From contig CAWBIK010000005.1 of assembly GCA_963788965.1 (NCBI GenBank), positions 1,798,001 to 1,862,000 of the forward strand: a stretch of DNA of 64,000 bases. Reading direction: 5' to 3'. Shown piece by piece: positions 1 to 9,280 of this stretch (position 1 is the stretch's first letter; every line of letters begins with the position of its first letter). Under the pieces are notes generated by a model. That model did no database searches and had not been told where the DNA came from. It saw only the letters and a program-made list of their open reading frames with translations. This DNA comes from QHXQ01 sp963788965. Its GTDB lineage: Bacteria; Acidobacteriota; Blastocatellia; Pyrinomonadales; Pyrinomonadaceae. The position numbers and the translations under genes are program-made.

Positions 1-2145
1 GAGACGATGCGTGCGGCGCGACGGAGTGTGCGTAGTGTTCTCAGTTACGCCACGTTTAGCGAAGGCTCGTTGAACTTCAAGACGGTGTGGCGTTCGCTAC
101 TGCTCACCTTCTATAGCTACGACGCGATTGACGTGGCGGCTTACATGGCTCCGCTCGTCGTGTGCCTCGCGCTCTGCGCTGTTGTGTTCACACTGCGTAG
201 TTCGCGCCGAGACGTGCGCGTGCTGTTCTGGTTGGCAACCGCGCTGGTCGCCGTTGTCCTCATGCTCGGCGCAAACACGCCGCTCTACCGAGTGGTCTAT
301 CACGTCCCGGTCCTAAACCGCTTCCGCGTGCCGGCCCGCCACGCGCTCGAATGGTCCTTCGCCATCAGCGTGCTGGCCGCTTACGGTTGGGACGCGCTAC
401 AGTCCGTCTTCGCCAACAGACAAGCAGCACGAAGCAGCGCAAACCGATCATTCATACTCAGCTTGCTCGTCGTCTTCATGGTCGGCATGATCAGCGTGTG
501 CTGGTGGCGCGCGGTCGGGCGGCCGGAGTCGCCGTATGCGGTGCAATACGCGGGGCTGTCCGAATCATCTTATCTGCTATGGAAGGCAGCGCACACGCTG
601 TTGCTCATCGCGGGCCTGTGGCTCGGTTGGCGCGTTGCGGTGCAGAGATGGCGCGTCGGATTGTTCGGCACAATCATCGTGTTGGCTTGTCTGACCGAGC
701 CGTTCATCCTATTAACGAGTTGGTGGCTGCCGCTGCATAAGACTGCGAGCCAACTCTACACGCCGGCCGTGGCGACGCGTTACCTGCAACAGTTCCCGGC
801 GGAATATGGGCGCGTCTATACGCGCGTCAATCTGTTTCAGGAACGACCCGGCGCGCTCGAACGCGTTGACCCGCATAATCTGACGATGCTGCGCGGGCTG
901 CATAACGTCGCGGGCTACGAGCCGCTGATGCTCGAACGCTACAGCCGCGCGCTCGGCGGCGTCGGCGTGGACTCGGTGAACCCGCGCCCCGGTCTGTCGC
1001 GCGACGACAACATCTTCGCGCCCGACTCGCATGTGCTCGATCTGCTGAACACAACTTATGTTGTCGGCTATGTGAATCTTGCGCCGTCGATCATCGGCGG
1101 CGGCGTCAAAGACGGCATCGAGTTTCCCGCGGCCGATCTGGGCGTGGAACTCAAACCGGGCGAGACGCTCACGCTGCTCGGCCTTGAAGCGACGGGCGAC
1201 GCGCTTGCTGTCGTCTCCACGCTCGCGCATTCAACTCAAACAGCGGACGATCAACTCATCGCGCGCGTGCGCGCCTTCGACACGGACGGGCACATTATCG
1301 AGTTGAGCCTCCGCACCGGCACGGACACAGCCGAGTGGGCCCACGAACGAGCGGACGTGCGCGCTTACATTAAACACAAACTCGCGCCCGTCTTCGATAG
1401 CGTGCCCGGCGACGCCGCGAACAGCTTCCCCGCCAACCGCTATTGGACGCGTCTGCCCTTCGGCGCGCACACGCGCATCACGCGCGTCGAGATCACGAAC
1501 GTTAGTCAGTCCGCCGCGCTCGCCGTGTGGAAGGCGGTCATCTTCGACGCGGCGACGCACAACTCCGTGCCGCTCGTGCCGGAGAGCGCGTACCCCGCGG
1601 CGCTCAAAGACACAGCGCGTTGGGGGCGCGCCTTCAATCAGGATAACGTGCTCATCCTGCGCAACACGCGCGCACAGGGCCGGGCGTGGCTGGTGACGGA
1701 AGCAGAGGCCGTCGATGGCGAAGAAGCTTTGCGCCGCATACGCGGCGAGGGCGCGACAGCGTTTGATCCCGCGCGCACCGCGCTCCTTGAAGTCCGACCT
1801 GAAGAACTCCCGCGCCTGCCCGCCACCGAGGGCACTTACATCGTCCCAAAGATCATTTACCGGCCGAACGAGATCGAGCTTGAGACGTGGACCGACGATG
1901 CCGCGCTGCTTGTCGTCAGTCAAACGGCTTACCCCGGCTGGGTCGCAACCGTGGACGGCCAACCAGCGCCGCTCTACACGACCAATTTCATCCTCCAAAG
2001 CGTGCCCGTCCCCGCCGGTCATCATCACGTCACCCTGCGCTACACCGCACCCGCCGCCCGCATCGGCGCAATCATCTCGCTCCTGACATTGCTGCTATTA
2101 GGCGCGCTCGCCGTTTATACGCGCCGCCCGGTCAAAACTGCATAA
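1..2145 (+). CDS. YfhO-like membrane protein, 3' part
   Basis: The frame is open to the first base of the window, so this is the C-terminal part of a longer protein; the first ATG is at 7 but is probably internal. Hydrophobic segments fill roughly residues 30-250, followed by a long soluble region and one final membrane segment near the C-terminus. The motif NRFRVPARH after a membrane segment and the closing region YPGWVATVDGQ followed by an AGHHHVTLRY-like stretch are typical of bacterial YfhO (polytopic GT-C-like membrane proteins linked to glycosylation of envelope polymers). Family members are usually about 800 residues; 712 are seen. The 3' end overlaps the convergent HhH gene by 14 bases. 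The substrate cannot be told from sequence. Confidence 0.75.
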   Translation, partial: ETMRAARRSVRSVLSYATFSEGSLNFKTVWRSLLLTFYSYDAIDVAAYMAPLVVCLALCAVVFTLRSSRRDVRVLFWLATALVAVVLMLGANTPLYRVVYHVPVLNRFRVPARHALEWSFAISVLAAYGWDALQSVFANRQAARSSANRSFILSLLVVFMVGMISVCWWRAVGRPESPYAVQYAGLSESSYLLWKAAHTLLLIAGLWLGWRVAVQRWRVGLFGTIIVLACLTEPFILLTSWWLPLHKTASQLYTPAVATRYLQQFPAEYGRVYTRVNLFQERPGALERVDPHNLTMLRGLHNVAGYEPLMLERYSRALGGVGVDSVNPRPGLSRDDNIFAPDSHVLDLLNTTYVVGYVNLAPSIIGGGVKDGIEFPAADLGVELKPGETLTLLGLEATGDALAVVSTLAHSTQTADDQLIARVRAFDTDGHIIELSLRTGTDTAEWAHERADVRAYIKHKLAPVFDSVPGDAANSFPANRYWTRLPFGAHTRITRVEITNVSQSAALAVWKAVIFDAATHNSVPLVPESAYPAALKDTARWGRAFNQDNVLILRNTRAQGRAWLVTEAEAVDGEEALRRIRGEGATAFDPARTALLEVRPEELPRLPATEGTYIVPKIIYRPNEIELETWTDDAALLVVSQTAYPGWVATVDGQPAPLYTTNFILQSVPVPAGHHHVTLRYTAPAARIGAIISLLTLLLLGALAVYTRRPVKTA

Positions 2146-2590
2146 GGTGTCTCTTGATCCGCTCGGTCGTCTTGTCGCCGATGCCGTCCACGAGGTCAAG
2201 CCCGCCACCGGCGACGAACTGCTTTAGGTCGTTGATCGATGAAATTTTGAACTGTTGATAGAGCGTGGCGGCGGTCTTGATGCCGATGCCGTGGACGGTC
2301 AATAGATCAAGCACAGTTTCCGGCGTCTCTTCGATGAGCCGTTCGTAGGCGGCGAAGTTGCCGCGCTCGACAAGTTCGACGATCTTGCCGCTGATGGCTT
2401 TGCCGACACCGGGTAACGCTTGCAAGCCTTTCGCGCCGTCGGTGCGCGCGATTTGTTCGAGCGGCGTGGGCCAGACCTCGATCATCTCGGCGGCGTTGCG
2501 ATAGGAGCGGACGCGAAACCGATCCTCGCCGCGTATCTCCATCAACAGGGCCAGTCGCTCGAAGCGGCGCGCGATCTCGTCGTTAGTCAT
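2132..2590 (-). CDS. Helix-hairpin-helix protein, PolX N-terminal-like
   Basis: A 152-residue protein starting at the ATG at 2590; an upstream in-frame ATG at 2620 gives an unlikely basic extension. Residues 1-70 resemble the 8-kDa domain of family X DNA polymerases (IARRFERLALLMEI, FRVRSYRNAA). They are followed by two helix-hairpin-helix elements, LQALPGVGKAISGKI and LLTVHGIGIKTAATLY, and a third HhH-like end, LVDGIGDKTTERI. The catalytic palm and the PHP domain of bacterial PolX are absent, so this is a stand-alone DNA-binding module, perhaps with lyase-like or structural function. It overlaps the end of the preceding convergent gene. Function beyond DNA binding is inference. Confidence 0.75.
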   Translation of the reverse strand: MTNDEIARRFERLALLMEIRGEDRFRVRSYRNAAEMIEVWPTPLEQIARTDGAKGLQALPGVGKAISGKIVELVERGNFAAYERLIEETPETVLDLLTVHGIGIKTAATLYQQFKISSINDLKQFVAGGGLDLVDGIGDKTTERIKRHLMQF

Positions 2591-2708
2591 AAGGCTTGAT
2601 ATTCGGATTCGAGATTGCAAATCTCACGCCTTCAGGAGGCATCTATTCGCACATTATGATACTCTAACTTGTTCAACTCCCAGCTAATTTCAGACTTGAG
2701 GATTCACG

Positions 2709-4831
2709 ATGAAAACTAAAAGGTTCATGTGCGCGCTGTTAGGCGTGCTGCTGACGCTTGCGTCGTTCGGCCCGTGGCCCGCGCCGACGAAGGGATGTGG
2801 CCGTTTAATAACGTGCCGAAGGCGGAGATCAAAAAACGTTACGGGGTGGACGTGACCGACGCGTGGTTGAAGCACGTGCAGCTTGCGTCCGTCCGGTTTA
2901 ACAACGGCGGGTCGGGGTCGTTCGTCTCGCCGGACGGGCTGGTGCTGACGAACTATCACATCGTCGAGGACATCGTCGGCGAGGTCAGCACGCCGGAGAA
3001 GGATTACGCGAAGGACGGCTTCGTCGCGCGCACGCGCGCCGAGGAGATCAAAGCGCCGAACCTTGAGTTGAACGTCCTGCAATCCATCGAGGACGTGACC
3101 GACAAGGTTAACGCGAGCGTGCGTGAGGGCATGTCGGCGGCGGACGCGTTCAACGCGCGCCGCACTGTGATCGGCAAGCTTGAAGCGGACTCGACCACCG
3201 CGACGGGCTTGCGCTCGGACGTGGTGACGCTCTATCAAGGCGGGCAGTACAATCTGTATCGCTATAAGAAGTACACGGACGTGCGCGTCGTGTTCGTGCC
3301 TGAGTTTCAGGCGGCGTTCTTCGGCGGCGACCCGGACAACTTCAACTTCCCGCGCTTCAACATCGACATGTCGCTCGTGCGCGTTTACGAAAACGATCAG
3401 CCCGTGCATCCTGAGCACTTCTTGAAGTGGTCCACGACGGGCACGAAGGCGGGCGACCCTGTGTTCGTCACGGGTCATCCCGGCACGACGCAACGTCTGA
3501 ACACGGTCGCACATCTCGGCTTCCTGCGCGACACCAGCATCCCGATGGTCATCCGCATGCTGGAACGGCGCGAGGCGGTGCTGAAAACTTACATGACGAA
3601 GGGCGACGAGCAGACGCGCCGTGCGCAGAACGAATTGAACGGCGTGCAGAACGCTTTGAAGGTCTATCGCGGCCAACTCGAAGGGCTGAAGGACAAGAAA
3701 CTGATCGCGCAGAAAGAGACGCAGGAGAATGCCTTGCGCGCCTCTATCGCTAAGGACGCGCGCCGGCAGAAAGAGTACGGCGGCGGGTTTGAAGCAATCG
3801 CGGCGGCGCGCAAAGGCCTCGGCGTTTATGAGCGCGACCGGCGTTTTCTCGATCTAGCGGCCGGCTTCAACACGGCGCTGTTTGGTTACGCGCGCACGCT
3901 CGTGCGCTACGCTGCCGAGAGTGGGAAGCCGAACGCAGACCGTCTGCCTGAGTTTGCCGACACGCGCCTGCCCGCTGCCGAAGCGGCGCTGGCGGCCGAC
4001 ACGCCCGTCTATGCCGACTTCGAGAAACTAAAACTCGCCGACTCGCTCGCGTTCATGCGCGAGGCTTACGGTGCGGACAACGCGCTGGTCCAACGCGTGC
4101 TGAGAGGCAAGACGCCCGAAGCGCGCGCCGCCGAGTTGATCGACGGCACGAAGTTGAAAGACGCCGCGTTCCGCGCGCAACTATATAAAGGTGGCGCAAC
4201 GGCCATAAACGCGTCGGACGATCCGATGATTGAACTTGCGCGCGCCATCGATCAAGAGGCGCGTACCGTGCGCCAACGTTATGAGGGCGAGGTGGTCGGC
4301 GTCGAGCGCGGCGCGTATGCGAAGATCGCGCGCGCGCTGTTTGAAACCGAAGGCACGAAGCTTTATCCCGATGCGACCTTCACACTGCGGCTCTCCTACG
4401 GCGCGGTCAAAGGTTACATGGAGAACGGCAAACGCATCGAGCCGTACACCACGCTCGGCGGCCTCTACGAGCGCGCAGGGAAGTTCAATCAGAAGTTCCC
4501 GTACAACCTGCCGCCGCGTTGGATGCAGAAGAAATCGGCGCTGAACTTGCAGACGCCGTTTAACTTCGTCTCGACCAACGACATCATCGGCGGCAACTCC
4601 GGCTCGCCGACGATCAACAAGCAAGGCGAACTGGTCGGCCTCATCTTCGACGGCAACATACAGTCGCTCGTCGGCAACTTCGTCTATGATGAATCGGTCA
4701 ACCGCGCCATCTCGGTCGATTCGCGGGGCATGCTCGAAATTCTGCGCAAGGTCTTCGACGCGAACGAACTCGCCGCCGAGTTGACCGGGCAGGGACAGAC
4801 GCAGACGCAGACCGCTGGACAGCGCCCTTAA
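2709..4831 (+). CDS. S46 family dipeptidyl-peptidase, frameshift in signal peptide
   Basis: Secreted or periplasmic serine peptidase of family S46 (DPP7/DPP11 type), removing dipeptides from peptide N-termini. The body begins with DEGMWPFNN, the usual mature start. The His region is GLVLTNYHIVEDIV, the Asp region GGDPDNFNFPRF and the Ser region IGGNSGSPTIN, all in family order. From the ATG at 2709 a good signal peptide reads MKTKRFMCALLGVLLTLASF, but in another frame from the body. Adding one G near 2772 joins them as ...SFGPVARADEGMW, about 707 residues, the normal length. The in-frame GTG at 2729 would lack a signal peptide and is probably not the real start. A strong terminator follows. 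The single-base loss may be a sequencing error. Confidence 0.9.
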
Positions 4832-4855
4832 CTTAACGCCACACAGAAAAGACTA

Positions 4856-4889
4856 AAGGCGGCTGAGGGATTAAACCCTCAGTCGCCTT
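4856..4889 (+). terminator. Rho-independent terminator after the S46 peptidase
   Basis: Fourteen-pair hairpin: arm 4856-4869 (AAGGCGGCTGAGGG), loop ATTAAA, arm 4876-4889, with one G-T wobble, followed by CGTCTTTGTTG. It lies 24 bases after the peptidase stop codon and before the convergent gene, so it may serve both strands. Confidence 0.8.
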
Positions 4890-4975
4890 CGTCTTTGTTG
4901 TGCTTGCCTTGCGATTAAGCAAGCATCGAAATCAGTACCGCGCGCTGGTCGCATGCGGTACTGACCTGCGCGTGC

Positions 4976-5806
4976 CTAGCGTGCCCAGTCGCCAGTAAAG
5001 CGCAGGCTGTCGAAGTTGGTCACGAAGTAAGGTTCGAGCGGCGTGCCGTCGGGCTTGCGCACGACGCCGAGGGTCGTATCGGCCGGGATGCCGCCGTCGG
5101 TCGGGTCTTTGACGACCGGGCAGATGCCGTACATCGGGCCTTCCGAACCGTTGGGGTTGCGGAAACGCTTCACGGCGAGGCCCTTGCTGAATAGATTCTC
5201 AAGCTCGCTCAAGGTCTTGATGATGGGCGTGCCGTCGAGCGCCAAGCCGTTCCGCTTCTGTAGGTCGCCGAGCATCTTCTTGCCTTCGGTCGTGTTGAAG
5301 GCGCGGTCGGTGTAGCTGACCCAGATGTGAATCCACAAGCCGAGCGGGTTGTTGCTGAAGTAGCCGTGGCGCATGTCCACGATGTCGGCTTGGCGGTTGT
5401 TGCCGAGGCCGATGGGGTTGCCGGTGCGCGTCGGGAAGACGTAGAGCGGCATGTTGTCGGCGATCTGACGGGCGCGCTGCCCGGCCGCGTCGTTAGTGAA
5501 ACCGGCGACGAACAGGTCGCCCATCACCGTCCAGTAGGTGAGCGCGCCGCTGTGGTTGTAAGCCGGGTTCAGTTGCAGCGTGCGGACGTTGCGCTGGAAG
5601 GGGAAGATGGGCGCGTCGATAGTGCCACGGGGCGCGACGCCTTGCCGGCGATTGACGATCTGGGTCGGGTCAACGCCGTTCTGGCGATAGTATTCGTCGG
5701 TGAAATCGAACAAGCGATCTTCCACGTCCGCGCGCACCATCATCGGCGCAATTGTGAGCGCCATGAGCGCCGCCAGTGCGTAAGTAAATCGAGCTATCTT
5801 TTTCAA
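4976..5806 (-). CDS. Secreted hypothetical protein
   Basis: A 276-residue protein that I do not assign to a named family. It begins with a clear signal peptide (KKIARFTYALAALMALTIAP, likely cleavage after VRA). The start codon is TTG at 5806, preceded by GAGAGG about ten bases upstream. The mature part has many aromatic and Asn/Gly residues, one Cys near the C-terminus (YGICPVV) and the segment LWIHIWVSYTDRAF, and no recognised catalytic motif. It is convergent with the S46 peptidase and shares its terminator region. Probably periplasmic or exported; function unknown. Confidence 0.7.
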   Translation of the reverse strand: MKKIARFTYALAALMALTIAPMMVRADVEDRLFDFTDEYYRQNGVDPTQIVNRRQGVAPRGTIDAPIFPFQRNVRTLQLNPAYNHSGALTYWTVMGDLFVAGFTNDAAGQRARQIADNMPLYVFPTRTGNPIGLGNNRQADIVDMRHGYFSNNPLGLWIHIWVSYTDRAFNTTEGKKMLGDLQKRNGLALDGTPIIKTLSELENLFSKGLAVKRFRNPNGSEGPMYGICPVVKDPTDGGIPADTTLGVVRKPDGTPLEPYFVTNFDSLRFTGDWAR

Positions 5807-6140
5807 AGTCGTGTGTCCTCTCTGCTGTATGTATGTGCTTGACCGCGCTCGTCAGGGGGATCGGATTATGCCGCCCGGCTGAAGCTCCGGTTTAGACGAG
5901 TCGGCGTTCAGCCTTATGAAGCTAACTATCGACGACTCGCGCCCTATGCATGACAACTATCGTGCCAAGCCCGCACACCTGCGCCGCGCACCGCAGAACG
6001 ACAGCAAAAGACCGATCCAAGCGATAGATTGACGACGCGCCGCAGCCGTGATGACGACGACCACAGTGCATATCCCGTTCGCATATCAACCCGGAATATC
6101 TAGCAGCAAGCGCCACAAGCGCGCTAATACGCCGTAATCA
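5807..6140. other. Intergenic region upstream of the secreted protein
   Basis: About 330 bases with no convincing gene; short frames here are not protein-like. It holds the unmapped 5' region of the minus-strand secreted protein and ends at the target site of the 5.7-kb transposon. Confidence 0.5.
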
Positions 6141-6213
6141 GCTTAGGTGGGCTTTGCCTAACAGAACCTTTTGAGAGGCGTTCCGTTGGGCAAGCTTCTG
6201 TTCTGTTGGGCAG
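6141..6213. repeat. Left transposon end: target duplication, TIR, subterminal repeats
   Basis: GCTTAGGTG (6141-6149) is the outside direct repeat. GGCTTTGCCTAACAGAA (6150-6166) is the terminal inverted repeat. Two inward direct copies of the core follow: TTCCGTTGGGCAA at 6181 and TTCTGTTGGGCAG at 6201. Confidence 0.8.
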
Positions 6214-6323
6214 ACTTCCGAGCTTGCAAAATTTCAGCAAGCCGCCTTGCAAAATTTTTGCAAGAGAGAAGGCCGCCACGCCGACGCCCCGACGTAACGG
6301 CCCACGCGGCACAGTCCCACGGC

Positions 6324-6689
6324 CTACCCAAGACGTGCCAGCGATTTGATCACAGGGATGAGCCGTTGCGTGTCTTCCGGCTTCTGTAAGAACACGTCAA
6401 CGCCCGTTTGCTCCGCTTTGGCCCGACAGTCCACGCCAGAAAACATGATGATTGGTAGGTTGGCGCGATGCTTCAAGCTGCGCGCGTAGCGGACAAGTTC
6501 TAAGCCATCCACATGCGGCAGATGATTGTCTGTGATGAGTAAGTCATAACGCGCGCCGCTGGCTATCCGAGTTAAGGCCGCAGCCCCGTCAAAACAAGCG
6601 ACCACGCGCCACCCTTCCGCTTCGAGCGCGTCTTTGATGGTGTCAGCCACAAGTCTGTGATCTTCCACGTACAGGATCGTGAGGTTCAT
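6324..6689 (-). CDS. Stand-alone response-regulator receiver protein
   Basis: A 121-residue CheY-like receiver domain with no output domain. The start at 6689 gives MNLTILYVEDHR and has AAGGA a few bases upstream; the longer in-frame start at 6761 adds an unlikely leader. The acidic pair (VEDH), the phospho-acceptor Asp in LLITDNHLPHVDG and the Lys in LQKPED are present, so it should be phosphorylatable. No histidine kinase is encoded nearby. It is the first gene inside the left transposon end, so its partner is probably in the host genome or on other copies of the element. Confidence 0.85.
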   Translation of the reverse strand: MNLTILYVEDHRLVADTIKDALEAEGWRVVACFDGAAALTRIASGARYDLLITDNHLPHVDGLELVRYARSLKHRANLPIIMFSGVDCRAKAEQTGVDVFLQKPEDTQRLIPVIKSLARLG

Positions 6690-6832
6690 GCTATCCTTGC
6701 GCCCGTTCTTTCTTTGAAAATCCGGCAACGGTCGAATGCGCGGCTCAAGTCTCAGCCTCATGGACGAGTAATGAGCGTCGCCGTTGAGTTTGAAAGGTTC
6801 ATACTCACAGCGACGAAGTTGAGCGGCAGCAT

Positions 6833-6854
6833 CCTAGTTGAAAATACAACTAGG
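6833..6854. promoter_or_regulatory. Palindromic candidate operator before the XRE gene
   Basis: CCTAGTTG AAAATA CAACTAGG is a perfect 8-bp inverted repeat with a 6-bp spacer, 39 bases upstream of the XRE regulator start. The size suits a dimeric helix-turn-helix repressor; autoregulation is inference. Confidence 0.5.
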
Positions 6855-6876
6855 CGCAAGTGTCGGCGCGCACTGT

Positions 6877-6892
6877 TAGGAGGTCACTCCTA
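6877..6892 (+). promoter_or_regulatory. Hairpin enclosing the Shine-Dalgarno site
   Basis: TAGGAG GTCA CTCCTA forms a perfect 6-bp hairpin ending directly before the ATG at 6893. It contains the AGGAGG ribosome-binding site, so folding would hide it. A translational brake is inferred. Confidence 0.5.
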
Positions 6893-7177
6893 ATGGGGCG
6901 TACTGCGCGGCCTAAGCCTAAACGTCTGCCGGATAAGTTGTTGGGTATTCGATTGGCGTTAGGACTCTCGCAAAACGAGATACTTGTGCGGTTAGGCTTG
7001 CAAGAGAAGTTATTGCGCGCGGCTATCTCTGGCTATGAGTTGGGCAACATAGAGCCGCCCTTGCCGGTCATTCTTCAATATGCGCGAGTTGCTGGCATCT
7101 GCACGGATGTCTTGCTAGATGATGAGTTAGACCTACCTGCTAAGCTGCCCGCCAAACCGCAACACGCCCGCCGCTAG
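6893..7177 (+). CDS. XRE-family helix-turn-helix regulator
   Basis: A 94-residue small DNA-binding protein. The start at 6893 is chosen because AGGAGG lies nine bases upstream; the upstream in-frame start has no such site. Residues 15-75 form a Cro/C1-type HTH: LLGIRLALGLSQNEILVRLG, then AISGYELGNIEPPL and ILQYARVAGICTDVLLDDE. It probably controls the transposon passengers or itself through the palindrome upstream. The next gene starts about 150 bases further on the same strand. Confidence 0.8.
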   Translation: MGRTARPKPKRLPDKLLGIRLALGLSQNEILVRLGLQEKLLRAAISGYELGNIEPPLPVILQYARVAGICTDVLLDDELDLPAKLPAKPQHARR

Positions 7178-7331
7178 GCTTGCTAATTTTTTGCAGGAAT
7201 TGGAATCGTTGGATAGGTTTGGTGGATACTTCAGGAAAAACGGTCGGTCATCTTGATACTTTAAATTTTACCCCGTTTATGTCACCATACTTAAGACGGT
7301 ATGCTTTTTCAAGTTTGCGGAGGTTAAACGG

Positions 7332-8051
7332 ATGGACGCTTCCAACTCGACGCTCTTTAACATGCTTGTTGAAGACCTAAACTCGCCTTTCCTTCGCCAG
7401 TACGCCCAACGCACGAACATCATTTACAAAGAAGCTGAGAGCCGTTCATTTAAGGATGATGCGGTGCATGAGGCGTATAAGCCCTATCACTATGGACAGA
7501 CGAGATTCACGCTTCATCAGAGTATGTTTCTCAAACTAGCGGAAGATTGTGGCGTTTCTTGGCACATTGAAAAGTGTCCCCAGAACGGGTTTCCTAGTGC
7601 TGTCATCCAAATGGGGCGCTTCTTCTTCACCGACCATTACGGCGCAACGCCCCAAGAGGTCACCTGCCTCAACGCATCGCTCATGCGTAAGCAAAACGCG
7701 GCCGTCAACCTCTCAATGGTTCAAGGTTCGCTTTTCGAGCCAGCCTTTGACGATAAGAAGTTACTGGCCGCAGATAGGGTTTATGCCAACTTCATTCACG
7801 GATGCAGGGCTATGGGGTCTAACTTTATGCTTTACGGCTTCCTTCGTATTGCCGTCCCGTGCGTGACAAGCAACACGAAGGGTAAGGACGTTGAAGCGAA
7901 TGTGATACTTGTCGAAAACCACAACTTATATGATGTACTTGCGGCTGTTGTGGAAAGGGAGAATGTGAACAAGACCGCGCGGCCGACTGTTGATCGTGCG
8001 ATTCCCAAGCTCAAGGTTTCTAAAATCAAGGAGGGTAAGGAAACACAATGA
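7332..8051 (+). CDS. Hypothetical partner of an ImmA/IrrE-like protein
   Basis: A 239-residue protein, unrecognised. GGAGG at 7319-7323 supports the ATG at 7332. It looks soluble, with no signal peptide or membrane segment; conserved-looking blocks are GRFFFTDHYG and ANFIHGCRAMGSNFMLYGF. The C-terminus is lysine-rich. Its stop codon overlaps the ATG of the XRE-ImmA/IrrE gene (ATGA), so the two are translationally coupled and likely act together. By analogy with other pairs containing an ImmA/IrrE peptidase, it may be the protease substrate, a toxin, or an antitoxin-like partner; nothing in the sequence decides which. Confidence 0.7.
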   Translation: MDASNSTLFNMLVEDLNSPFLRQYAQRTNIIYKEAESRSFKDDAVHEAYKPYHYGQTRFTLHQSMFLKLAEDCGVSWHIEKCPQNGFPSAVIQMGRFFFTDHYGATPQEVTCLNASLMRKQNAAVNLSMVQGSLFEPAFDDKKLLAADRVYANFIHGCRAMGSNFMLYGFLRIAVPCVTSNTKGKDVEANVILVENHNLYDVLAAVVERENVNKTARPTVDRAIPKLKVSKIKEGKETQ

Positions 8052-9280
8052 CGGTTGGAGTAACCGGATTTGTTGGCGAGCGACTGACCGAAGCAAGAGA
8101 GGCTAGGGGTATTATGACCAAGACCGCCCTTGCTGACTTGCTGGAAGTTGTTAGCGTCGCGGCGATCAGTCAGTACGAAAATAATATCTGCAACCCGCGC
8201 CCCGAAATAGTAACGCTATTAACCAAACAGCTAAAGGTGAAAGAGGCATTCTTTTTTAGACCCATTCCAGATAGAGTTCCTAATCCGATTTTTTGGCGAT
8301 CAAGACATGCCGCGACGAAAGCTGATCGCATCGTCGCTGAAAGAAGGCTGACTTGGGCGAAATCAATCAGCGATGAGTATCTAAAGTCATATATTGATAT
8401 GCCCGCGTTGGTAATGCCTAAGCAGAGGGATATTGGCGTCCCCTCTGATCCGCGAAATCTAACAGACGATGTTATAGAGCAGATCACGGCTCGTTGTCGT
8501 GAGTTTTGGGGACTAGGCGCGATGCCTATCGAAAACCTTACGCAACTACTAGAAAACAACGGCTTGCTGATCACCTATGGAAAGTTAGAGTCGGAGAAGC
8601 TAGACGCCTTCTCAAGTGTCTCTGAATACGATGGCTCGTTTCACATTTTTTTGGGAACGGACAACAAGACTGGCGCGCGCTCACGCTTCGACGCCGCGCA
8701 CGAACTTGGACACTTGATCCTGCACGCACACCTTCCAAAGAAGTATTTGGATGAGGAGAAGTTAAAGAAACACGCCCTAGTAGAACACCAAGCATATCGC
8801 TTCGCTTCGGCGTTCTTAATGCCCGCCGATTCTTTTAGAAGTGATGTGTGGATGACGGCCCTTGAAGCCCTGTTGTCGCTGAAAGAGATGTGGAAGGTGT
8901 CGGTTGGGGCTATGATCAAGAGGTGTGACGATCTTGGCATGCTCGATGAGCCGCACGCCAGAAGGTTGTGGATTAGCTACAATCGTAAGTGGAAGAACTC
9001 AGAGCCATCGGACGAGAAGGTAACGTTTGAAGCACCTCAGTTGATGAAGCGGTGTTTCGATCTTCTTATAGAGTCAAAGGTGAAAACGAAGGCTCAAATT
9101 CTGCGCGAACTCCCGTATTCGCAACGCGATATTGAAACATTGATGAGCTTGCCGGATGGTTACCTTAGTGAAGACTTTGGAGAGGTTCACCAACTCCCTC
9201 AGATCAAGACAAGTTCGGGGACGCCGACGGAGACAGGCGGCAAGGTGTTCTCTATCGAGTCTAGAAGGCAGACCTCTTAA
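8048..9280 (+). CDS. XRE regulator fused to ImmA/IrrE metallopeptidase
   Basis: A 410-residue protein. Residues 10-70 are a Cro/C1-type HTH (RLTEAREARG, AISQYENNICNPRPEIV). The middle holds an ImmA/IrrE (DUF955) peptidase domain with the zinc site AHELGHLILH near residue 223 and a downstream HQAYRFASAFLMP helix that usually supplies a third ligand. The C-terminal 120 residues are less clear. Family members cleave repressors (ImmA on conjugative elements, IrrE in the Deinococcus damage response) or act in toxin-antitoxin-like pairs. It is translationally coupled to the preceding gene and lies in the transposon. It converges with the zinc-ribbon gene, overlapping by four bases. Confidence 0.85.
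   Translation: MTVGVTGFVGERLTEAREARGIMTKTALADLLEVVSVAAISQYENNICNPRPEIVTLLTKQLKVKEAFFFRPIPDRVPNPIFWRSRHAATKADRIVAERRLTWAKSISDEYLKSYIDMPALVMPKQRDIGVPSDPRNLTDDVIEQITARCREFWGLGAMPIENLTQLLENNGLLITYGKLESEKLDAFSSVSEYDGSFHIFLGTDNKTGARSRFDAAHELGHLILHAHLPKKYLDEEKLKKHALVEHQAYRFASAFLMPADSFRSDVWMTALEALLSLKEMWKVSVGAMIKRCDDLGMLDEPHARRLWISYNRKWKNSEPSDEKVTFEAPQLMKRCFDLLIESKVKTKAQILRELPYSQRDIETLMSLPDGYLSEDFGEVHQLPQIKTSSGTPTETGGKVFSIESRRQTS

Noticed and set aside
1231..2028. Long minus-strand frame inside the YfhO-like gene
   Set aside because: Antisense shadow: Arg/His/Asp-rich composition typical of a reversed high-GC gene, with no domain.
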